Source: Candidatus Beckwithbacteria bacterium
Lineage (GTDB): Bacteria; Patescibacteriota; Microgenomatia; UBA1400; UBA1449
Direction: 5' to 3'
Assembly: GCA_012798485.1 (NCBI GenBank)
Contig: JAAZND010000069.1
Span: 1 to 7,061 of the forward strand
DNA: 7,061 bases
Under the pieces are notes generated by a model. The model did not search any database. It saw nothing but the letters and a program-made list of their open reading frames with translations, and was not told the DNA's origin. This document shows positions 1 through 4,561 of the stretch, piece by piece; the first letter of the stretch is position 1, and every line of letters begins with the position of its first letter. The position numbers and the translations under genes are program-made.

Positions 1-132
1 GATGAATTAATTGATATACTAGAGGAGATAAATAATCGACCTAGAAAATGTCTTAACTATTACACTCCTAAAGAAAAGTTTGATGAAGAATTACAAAAGT
101 TAAAAAATAGCAAGTGTTGCGATTACACTTAG
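1..132 (+). CDS. IS30-family transposase, C-terminal fragment
   Basis: The frame is open from the first base of the window and ends at TAG 130-132, giving 43 residues. It contains INNRPRKCLNYYTPKEKF, which closely matches the conserved C-terminal end of IS30-family DDE transposases (the N-x-RPRK-x-L-x-Y-x-TP-x-E/x-F signature at the end of the rve-type catalytic domain). The DDE catalytic residues themselves would lie upstream of the window. The product would bind the terminal inverted repeats and move the element. As is usual in this family, the 3' end of the gene runs into the terminal repeat. Whether the upstream part of the gene is intact cannot be seen. IS30 assignment is by motif recognition, not by search. 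Confidence 0.85.
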   Translation, partial: DELIDILEEINNRPRKCLNYYTPKEKFDEELQKLKNSKCCDYT

Positions 133-140
133 AATTCAGG
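1..140 (+). mobile_element. Right end of an IS30-family insertion sequence
   Basis: The element enters from the left edge of the window and ends shortly after its transposase stop codon. The segment from about 112 to 140 (GTGTTGCGATTACACTTAG followed by AATTCAGG) looks like the terminal inverted repeat of IS30-type elements, with the transposase stop inside it. The matching left repeat lies outside the window, so the exact outer boundary and the short target duplication cannot be fixed; 140 is an estimate. Confidence 0.65.
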
Positions 141-170
141 CCCCTTATTATTCTTTTAGTTTTAATAACA

Positions 171-425
171 ATGATAACTACGAGTCATCTTCAAATTAAA
201 TACAAAATAGTTATCGAGTTAATTTTATATATTATAGCCGCAATTTATTTTTTTAGGCCTATTGAATATTATAAATCAACATCACGTTGTTGTGTCTTAA
301 GTCCACAACATGAACAATATCAAATAAAATTATCAGAAAGACGGATTAGATATGTACTCTATGTTGTATTTATTTTAGAAATGGTTACAGATAATTATAT
401 TCCTCCTTTGTATTATACAAATTAA
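171..425 (+). CDS. Doubtful small membrane-protein ORF beside the IS end
   Basis: This is an 84-codon open frame from ATG 171, ending at TAA 423-425. The frame is also open back to a GTG at 114, but that start lies inside the IS30 end. I do not recognise the product. It has two hydrophobic stretches, around residues 10-27 (IVIELILYIIAAIYFF) and 62-72 (YVLYVVFILEM), separated by a polar loop with two adjacent cysteines. No Shine-Dalgarno sequence precedes ATG 171 and no promoter is evident. It may be the tail of a gene cut by the IS30 insertion, or chance open frame in AT-rich DNA. Apart from this ORF I see nothing in the stretch between the IS and the promoter at 452. Confidence 0.25.
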   Translation: MITTSHLQIKYKIVIELILYIIAAIYFFRPIEYYKSTSRCCVLSPQHEQYQIKLSERRIRYVLYVVFILEMVTDNYIPPLYYTN

Positions 426-451
426 TTTATAATTTTTTGTGTTAAACATAG

Positions 452-480
452 TTGACATATTGTAAAGTTAGCTTTACAAT
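452..480 (+). promoter_or_regulatory. Strong sigma70-type promoter for the DUF2178/XRE module
   Basis: There is a perfect -35 box TTGACA at 452-457, a spacer of exactly 17 bp, and a near-perfect -10 box TACAAT at 475-480. Transcription would begin near 487, leaving a leader of about 20 nt that contains the Shine-Dalgarno sequence GAGGAG (499-504) before ATG 509. It is one of the two best promoter-like sequences in the window. Confidence 0.8.
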
Positions 481-481
481 A
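458..481. promoter_or_regulatory. 24-bp palindromic operator inside the promoter
   Basis: Two 10-bp arms, TATTGTAAAG (458-467) and CTTTACAATA (472-481), are exact reverse complements around the 4-nt centre TTAG. The palindrome fills the spacer between the -35 and -10 boxes and covers the -10 box, so a bound dimer would block RNA polymerase. The natural candidate is the XRE-type repressor encoded second in the operon, giving negative autoregulation; this pairing is inferred. A transcript hairpin is unlikely to be the point, since most of the palindrome lies upstream of the expected transcription start. Confidence 0.7.
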
Positions 482-508
482 GATTTATTATTTATTTTGA
501 GGAGAAGT

Positions 509-895
509 ATGAAACTTAAAACATATAAATATCTAAAATTATTAATAGTAGCTTTTATTTCTATCAGCATCAGTTTATCTATCAATCTTAATAATTTTAT
601 TTTAGCCTTTAGTTCTATTATTTTAGGTATTTTTATCTTAAAATTCCTGCAAGCAAAAGTCAAAGATATTTTGATAGATGAAAGAGCCAAGATGATTGCC
701 GGGCAAGCTGCTGTCAATACTTATATGATTACTACTTCAGTTCTGGGTTTTACTTCTTTTGTTTTAATGTTTTTTGGGAGAAGAGGTAGTTATTTTTTAG
801 AATCTTTAGGTTATGTTTTAAGCTATTTGACTATTTTTATTATTTTCGTTTATGTAGTTTTGTTCAAATATTTTAGTAAAAAATACGGAGACTAA
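509..895 (+). CDS. DUF2178-like four-helix membrane protein
   Basis: This is a 128-residue integral membrane protein with four predicted membrane segments, at about residues 9-25, 29-48, 70-90 and 97-120. Between the second and third is the cytosolic-type loop KVKDILIDERAKMIAGQAA. Its D-E-R followed by G/K-A-A pattern is what I recognise as the DUF2178 family signature; biochemical function is unknown. ATG 509 was chosen because it follows the Shine-Dalgarno GAGGAG by 4 nt. The frame is open back to a TTG at 452, but that codon lies in the -35 box. The stop is separated by one base from the next gene, an XRE repressor. DUF2178 proteins are often paired with such small regulators, so the membrane protein may modulate or be controlled by it. 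Family call moderate, membrane topology good. Confidence 0.75.
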   Translation: MKLKTYKYLKLLIVAFISISISLSINLNNFILAFSSIILGIFILKFLQAKVKDILIDERAKMIAGQAAVNTYMITTSVLGFTSFVLMFFGRRGSYFLESLGYVLSYLTIFIIFVYVVLFKYFSKKYGD

Positions 896-896
896 G

Positions 897-1100
897 ATGA
901 AAAATAAAATTAAAGTTTTTCGAGCGATGCACAATTTTACCCAAGAAGATTTAGCTTTGAAAGTCAAAACTACAAGGCAAACTATTATTGCTATTGAAAA
1001 AGAAAAATATACTCCGTCTTTAGAACTAGCTTTTAAAATTGCTGAAGTTTTTCAAGTTAAAATTGAAGATATTTTTCAATATAGAAAGGAAAATTTATGA
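897..1100 (+). CDS. Small XRE/Cro-family transcriptional regulator
   Basis: This 67-residue protein consists of little more than one HTH_3 (Cro/CI) DNA-binding domain. The segment FTQEDLALKVKTTRQTIIAIE (about residues 14-34) holds the helix-turn-helix, with TRQTI in the recognition helix, and is followed by PSLELAFKIAEVF and the closing VKIEDIF. This is the minimal regulator class similar to the YgzD/YozG type: cytosolic, dimeric, with no separate sensor domain. It starts one base after the DUF2178 stop with GGAG (887-890) as ribosome binding site, and its stop overlaps the next start in an ATGA. The 24-bp palindrome in the promoter at 458-481 is its likely autoregulatory operator (inference). 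Family assignment is firm, target is not. Confidence 0.92.
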   Translation: MKNKIKVFRAMHNFTQEDLALKVKTTRQTIIAIEKEKYTPSLELAFKIAEVFQVKIEDIFQYRKENL

Positions 1101-1489
1101 AAGATTTAAAATTTACTTTACTTTATTTTGCTTTAATTTTAGGAGGAATTTTTATCCTAATTTTTATCACTACTTCCTCCTGGATTGGTTTTGATGTCAA
1201 AGAAAAATGCCATTTAGCCAAAGAAAAATATGGACAAGAAAAATGTATTGATAATTTACTAGCTTTTATTGATGATCCCAACAACAATTTGAAAGAAAAA
1301 AATAACTATATTTGGGCTTTGGGTCAACTTGGAGATAAAAAAGCTTTACCAATTTTACAACAATATTACACTGGAGCAGAATGTGATCATGCAAAATTTT
1401 TATGTCAGTATGAATTGAAAAAAGCAATTAATCTTTTGAATAATGGAGCCAATATTACTGCTTTTGTTTGGCGTTATAATATCGATTGA
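1097..1489 (+). CDS. Membrane-anchored HEAT-like protein, third gene of the module
   Basis: This is a 130-residue protein with one N-terminal membrane segment (about residues 8-27) and then a soluble domain. With a short K-containing N-terminus the domain is probably outside the membrane (inferred). The soluble part contains the HEAT-repeat-like helix pair NNYIWALGQLGDKKALPILQ (about 69-88). Four cysteines, at 38, 50, 96 and 103, could form two disulphides, which would fit an exported location. Its ATG overlaps the stop of the XRE gene (ATGA), with AGAAAGGA just upstream as ribosome binding site, so translation is probably coupled and it belongs to the same operon. I do not recognise a named family beyond the HEAT-like repeat; a scaffold or protein-binding role is the most that can be suggested. 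Its TGA stop lies inside the -35 box of the next promoter. Confidence 0.7.
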   Translation: MKDLKFTLLYFALILGGIFILIFITTSSWIGFDVKEKCHLAKEKYGQEKCIDNLLAFIDDPNNNLKEKNNYIWALGQLGDKKALPILQQYYTGAECDHAKFLCQYELKKAINLLNNGANITAFVWRYNID

Positions 1490-1514
1490 CAACTCCCATA
1501 TTTATTTATAATAT
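1486..1514 (+). promoter_or_regulatory. Promoter of the ArsR-thioredoxin-permease operon
   Basis: A perfect -35 TTGACA lies at 1486-1491. The -10 is either TAATAT at 1509-1514 (17-bp spacer) or the consensus TATAAT at 1507-1512 (15-bp spacer). Either places the transcription start at about 1519-1521, on or next to the first codons of arsR, so the mRNA is probably leaderless. No Shine-Dalgarno sequence is present upstream of the gene, in agreement. Confidence 0.65.
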
Positions 1515-1534
1515 ATGAACATGGATTCATGTAT
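1511..1534. promoter_or_regulatory. SmtB/ArsR-type operator over the arsR start
   Basis: An imperfect dyad is centred between 1522 and 1523. ATGAA (1515-1519) and TTCAT (1526-1530) are separated by 6 bp, and the flanks ATA (1511-1513) and TAT (1532-1534) also pair. Operators of the ArsR/SmtB family commonly have the form TGAACA-N2-TGTTCA, which has the same TGAA-N6-TTCA spacing. The site spans the -10 edge, transcription start and first codons, an ideal place for repression by the ArsR product itself. Assignment rests on consensus knowledge and position. Confidence 0.55.
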
Positions 1535-1793
1535 TATTTGTAATAAAATCATTCCTCTTTTAAAATTACTTGCTGAAGAAAACCGGCTTAAAATTTTAAC
1601 TTTTTTACAAAAAAAATCTTGTTGTGTGTGTGAATTAGAAAAATTTGCTTTGTCACAGAGTCTAATTTCTCATCATCTGGCTGATCTTAGAAAAGCTGGC
1701 TTAGTAGTATGTCAAAAGAATGGAAAATGGTGTCATTATAGTTTGACAGAAAAAGGACAAAAAGTTATTAAAATTTTGGAGGATATTATTTAA
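1515..1793 (+). CDS. ArsR/SmtB-family metal(loid)-responsive repressor
   Basis: This is a 92-residue winged-helix repressor. It shows the full ArsR pattern: NRLKILTFL, then the cysteine-bearing helix SCCVCEL (residues 35-41), the recognition helix SQSLISHHLADLRKAGLV (47-64) and the wing GKWCHYSLT. The C-V-C pair (C37, C39) corresponds to the ELCVCDL metal box that binds As(III)/Sb(III), Cd or similar soft metals in ArsR-type sensors. An additional C-x2-C at the N-terminus (C6, C9) and C36, C66 and C73 could contribute ligands. Metal binding releases the protein from DNA. Two starts are possible, ATG 1515 and ATG 1521; the second suits a leaderless transcript and would give 90 residues. It is followed at 21 bp by the thioredoxin-like gene and then the permease. 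Which metal is sensed cannot be decided. Confidence 0.9.
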   Translation: MNMDSCIICNKIIPLLKLLAEENRLKILTFLQKKSCCVCELEKFALSQSLISHHLADLRKAGLVVCQKNGKWCHYSLTEKGQKVIKILEDII

Positions 1794-1814
1794 ATTTTTA
1801 AATTATATTTCATT

Positions 1815-2060
1815 ATGAAACTTACAGTTTATGGCGCAGGCTGCCAGTTCTGCCAAAATTTTTATCAAACTGTAGAGCAAGCAGTAAAAGAATTAGATTT
1901 AAAAGTGGAGACAGAATATAGCCATGATATTGCCAAAGTTATCAGTTTAGGTATTATACAGATGCCAGTGTTAATGCTTGATGATAAAGTTATTTTGACT
2001 GGCAACCCTGGGAATTTAGCCAAGCTTAAAGCGATTATTAAAAAAGAAATAGGAGAATAA
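1815..2060 (+). CDS. Small thioredoxin/glutaredoxin-like protein (redox-active disulfide family)
   Basis: This 81-residue thioredoxin-fold protein belongs to the short family typified by MTH895/TM0996. It opens with a beta strand, KLTVYGAG, followed directly by the active-site C10-Q-F-C13. The conserved cis-proline is in the motif MPVLMLDDKVI (P51), and the C-terminal helix follows GNPGN. It should act as a cytosolic thiol-disulphide reductant or metal-thiol carrier. Genes of this family are regularly found beside ArsR repressors and DUF318 permeases, as here, suggesting that it reduces or hands a substrate to the permease (inference). No Shine-Dalgarno sequence is visible before ATG 1815. 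One base separates its TAA from the permease start, so the two are surely co-transcribed. Confidence 0.87.
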   Translation: MKLTVYGAGCQFCQNFYQTVEQAVKELDLKVETEYSHDIAKVISLGIIQMPVLMLDDKVILTGNPGNLAKLKAIIKKEIGE

Positions 2061-2061
2061 G

Positions 2062-3039
2062 ATGGATATTTTTCAGGCACTAGCTTATTTTGTCACTTAT
2101 TATTTATTAGCTTTGAATCAGAATTCTTATTTAGCTTTCAGTTTAAATTTTTTTATTGAAGATACTTTGAAAATTTTTGCTTTATTAATTGTAGTTAGTT
2201 TCATCATGGCTGTCTTCCGTTTTTATTTCCCCATGGAAAAAACTAGAGATATTTTGAGTAAAAGTAAACTTTGGGGCTTGGATTATTTTTTAGCCGCAGC
2301 CTTGGGTGTGGTGACACCATTCTGTTCCTGCTCTTCTATTCCTTTATTTTATGGATTTTTAGCTGCCGGAATTCCCATTGGCATTATTTTTACTTTTCTT
2401 ATCAGCTCCCCACTGGTAAATGAAGCTTCCCTATTTTTCTTTCCTGTAATTTTGGGATGGAAAATTACTTTAATTTACAATTTACTGGGAATGGCAATAG
2501 CTATCATAGGAGGAATTATCTTTCAAAAAATTAAAGCAGAAAAATATTTGGATGATAGTGTGCAAAAAATTAGGAGACAAGACTTTGTCGTTGAAGCTAA
2601 AGCAAAACTTTCTTTATCACAAAAGTTGCAAATGTGGTTTTCCCAAAGTATTAAAATGTTTCAAGAAGTTTATGTCTATATTTTATTAGGTGTTGGCTTG
2701 GGAGCTTTGGTACATGGTTTTATACCTCAGGATTTTTTCCTTAAATATTTGTCTTCTAATAATTTCTGGGCTGTGCCACTAGCAACCATCATAGGTGTAC
2801 CGATTTATGCTAGCGGCTTAAGTGTGATTCCTTTAATTCAGGTTAGTATCGAAAAAGGAATGGGTTTGGGGACAGCTCTCTCTTTTATGACTTCGGTGGT
2901 GACTTTGTCTCTGCCTCAGGCATTAATGCTGAAAAAAATGATGCAGTGGAAGCTATTTTTGTGGTTTTACCTTTTTACAACTATAGCCATTATCTTTATG
3001 GGTTATTTTTTTAATTTTTTTCAGAGTTTTCTGCTTTAA
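2062..3039 (+). CDS. DUF318/ArsP-type permease (UPF0718 family)
   Basis: This is a 325-residue polytopic membrane protein with about eight membrane segments in two halves, separated by a polar cytosolic loop at about residues 156-190. The first half carries the family hallmark TPFCSCSSIPLFYG (cysteines 88 and 90) and SSPLVNE (115-121). The second half carries the repeat counterpart GVPIYASGLSVIPLIQ (245-260). Characterised members such as ArsP export trivalent organoarsenicals, with cysteines serving as ligands; others are simply called permeases. The operon position behind an ArsR repressor and a CxxC redox protein supports a soft-metal, metalloid or thiol-compound export role, but the substrate is not determined. 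The start ATG 2062 is supported by AGGAG about 6 nt upstream. Length and motifs look complete. Confidence 0.9.
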   Translation: MDIFQALAYFVTYYLLALNQNSYLAFSLNFFIEDTLKIFALLIVVSFIMAVFRFYFPMEKTRDILSKSKLWGLDYFLAAALGVVTPFCSCSSIPLFYGFLAAGIPIGIIFTFLISSPLVNEASLFFFPVILGWKITLIYNLLGMAIAIIGGIIFQKIKAEKYLDDSVQKIRRQDFVVEAKAKLSLSQKLQMWFSQSIKMFQEVYVYILLGVGLGALVHGFIPQDFFLKYLSSNNFWAVPLATIIGVPIYASGLSVIPLIQVSIEKGMGLGTALSFMTSVVTLSLPQALMLKKMMQWKLFLWFYLFTTIAIIFMGYFFNFFQSFLL

Positions 3040-3085
3040 TTACCTCAATTTTTAGGATAAAATAAGACAGATATTGCACTCATCG

Positions 3086-3118
3086 ATTTACTTTTTTTAG
3101 TAAATTGTTTTTTGTTTA
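3086..3118 (+). terminator. Weak AT-rich hairpin with T tract after the permease gene
   Basis: A 7-bp stem, ATTTACT (3086-3092) with AGTAAAT (3099-3105), encloses a loop of six T and is followed by TGTTTTTTGTTT. The form is that of an intrinsic terminator, but the stem has only one G-C pair, so efficiency is doubtful. The rest of the 91-bp gap between the permease and secA shows no clear promoter; TTGCAC at 3074-3079 lacks a convincing -10 partner, and no Shine-Dalgarno precedes secA. Confidence 0.35.
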
Positions 3119-3130
3119 TCTTTTTTATAT

Positions 3131-4561
3131 ATGCTTAAATTTTTAAATAATTTATTTGATGAAAATAAAAAAATACTTAAGAATTTTACTCCTTTAATCA
3201 AAGCAATTAATGAACTTGAACCAGAGATGGAAGAACTTAAGGATGATGAGTTTTTAGCCAAAACTGAAGAATTTAAAAATAGACTTAAACAGGAAGCAAC
3301 ACTTGATGATGTTTTAGTTCCAGCCTTTGCTTTGGTTCGCGAAGCAGCCAAGAGAATTTTGGGGCTTCGTATGTATGATGTTCAGCTTCTTGCTGCTATT
3401 GCTTTTCATAAGGGCATGGTGGCTGAGCAAAAAACCGGAGAAGGGAAAACTTTATCAGCTGTTCCAGCTCTTTATCTCAATTCTTTAGCTGGTAGAGGTT
3501 GTCATTTAGTGACTGTTAATGATTATCTAGCTCGTCGTGATGCTGGTTGGATGGCACCAGTTTTTGCCAGACTGGGAGTAAGTGTCGGTGTTATTTATTC
3601 CGGTAAAGGCGAACAGCCTGCTCTTCTTTACGATCCAGAATTTGAGGATAAATCTCAAAGCGATGAAAGACTAAGACACTTAAAACCTGTTTCCAGAAAA
3701 TTAGCCTATGAAGCTGACATTACATATGGCACGAATAATGAATATGGTTTTGATTATCTTCGTGACAACATGGTCCAGAGTTTAGACGAAATGGTACAAC
3801 GAGGACACTTTTTTGCTATTGTGGATGAGGTCGACTCAATTTTGATTGATGAGGCGAGAACACCACTGATTATTTCGACTCCAGATACAGAGCCAACAGA
3901 CAAATATTATCAGTTTGCTCAGTTGGCAACCTTGCTTTCTCTTGATACTGATTTTGTGATTGATGAAAAATTCAAATCAGCGACATTAACAGAACACGGT
4001 ATTGCCAAGATTGAAAAAAAACTCAAGATTAATAACTTGTATGAAAAAGATTTTGAGATTATCCACCATATCGAAAATGCCTTGCGGGCAAAATCTCTTT
4101 ACCTTAAAGATCGTGATTATGTGGTTAAAGATGACCAAATTATTATTATTGATGAATTTACAGGTCGTTTGATGTATGGTAGGCGCTGGTCGGAAGGTCT
4201 TCATCAGGCAATTGAAGCCAAAGAGGCAGTTAAAATTCAGCAAGAATCCAAAACTTTGGCAACAATTTCTTTTCAAAATTATTTTCGTATGTACGAAAAG
4301 CTGTCAGGTATGACAGGAACTGCAGAAACTGAAGCTGAAGAATTTCGTAAAATTTACGGACTTGATGTTTTGGTTGTGCCTACCAATCAAGCTATTCAAA
4401 GAGACGACAAAGCAGATGTGGTTTATAAAAATACCAGAGCCAAATATGCTGCTATTGCTGAGGAGGTGGCAGAGCTTTATCAAAAAGGTCAGCCGGTTTT
4501 GGTTGGCACGACCTCAATTGAGAAAAATCAGATTGTGTCTCAACTTTTGAAACATAAATAA
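3131..4561 (+). CDS. secA: Preprotein translocase ATPase SecA, N-terminal part ending at an in-frame TAA
   Basis: SecA is the cytosolic motor that pushes unfolded preproteins through SecYEG using ATP. These 476 codons encode the first two thirds. The first ATPase domain has Walker A TGEGKT (residues 102-107), VTVNDYLARRD (128-137), YGTNNEYGFDYLRDNM (199-214) and Walker B VDEVDSILIDEARTPL (231-246). Then come the preprotein-crosslinking region, GRLMYGRRWSEGLHQAIE (345-362), LSGMTGTAETE (391-401) and the start of the second ATPase domain, VLVGTTSIEK (456-465). An insertion of about 30 residues lies near 159-192. The frame then stops at TAA 4559-4561, where related proteins continue KHK-G-IPHNVLNAK. 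Homology resumes in the same frame at the next codon, so this is one secA gene (3131-5920) with a nonsense codon. Alone, this product lacks motifs V and VI and should not hydrolyse ATP. No Shine-Dalgarno precedes ATG 3131. Confidence 0.93.
   Translation: MLKFLNNLFDENKKILKNFTPLIKAINELEPEMEELKDDEFLAKTEEFKNRLKQEATLDDVLVPAFALVREAAKRILGLRMYDVQLLAAIAFHKGMVAEQKTGEGKTLSAVPALYLNSLAGRGCHLVTVNDYLARRDAGWMAPVFARLGVSVGVIYSGKGEQPALLYDPEFEDKSQSDERLRHLKPVSRKLAYEADITYGTNNEYGFDYLRDNMVQSLDEMVQRGHFFAIVDEVDSILIDEARTPLIISTPDTEPTDKYYQFAQLATLLSLDTDFVIDEKFKSATLTEHGIAKIEKKLKINNLYEKDFEIIHHIENALRAKSLYLKDRDYVVKDDQIIIIDEFTGRLMYGRRWSEGLHQAIEAKEAVKIQQESKTLATISFQNYFRMYEKLSGMTGTAETEAEEFRKIYGLDVLVVPTNQAIQRDDKADVVYKNTRAKYAAIAEEVAELYQKGQPVLVGTTSIEKNQIVSQLLKHK
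4559..4561 (+). other. secA: Premature in-frame TAA splitting secA
   Basis: The TAA replaces a single residue, codon 477, which is usually glycine in SecA. The codons on both sides (LLKHK and IPHNVLNAK) remain aligned and in frame. One base change from GAA or AAA would create it, while the common glycine codon GGA needs two changes. TAA is the normal stop for at least six genes here, so reassignment is not an explanation. Confidence 0.9.

Noticed and set aside
288..310. Hairpin with 7-bp arms TGTTGTG/CACAACA and 9-nt loop
   Set aside because: It has no T tract and no gene junction; at this AT content a 7-bp stem can arise by chance, and it lies inside the doubtful ORF.
452..508. Upstream TTG start giving a 147-residue DUF2178-like protein
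   Set aside because: The TTG is part of the -35 box, and the extension would be translated from promoter and operator DNA; ATG 509 has a good Shine-Dalgarno.
442..717. Open frame on the - strand opposite the DUF2178-like gene
   Set aside because: It overlaps the promoter and a convincing membrane protein gene and has no recognisable features.
3074..3130. secA promoter candidates (TTGCAC at 3074; TTGTTT at 3105 or 3112 with TATATA near 3127)
   Set aside because: The -35/-10 pairs have wrong spacing or poor -10 boxes; none is better than expected in AT-rich DNA.
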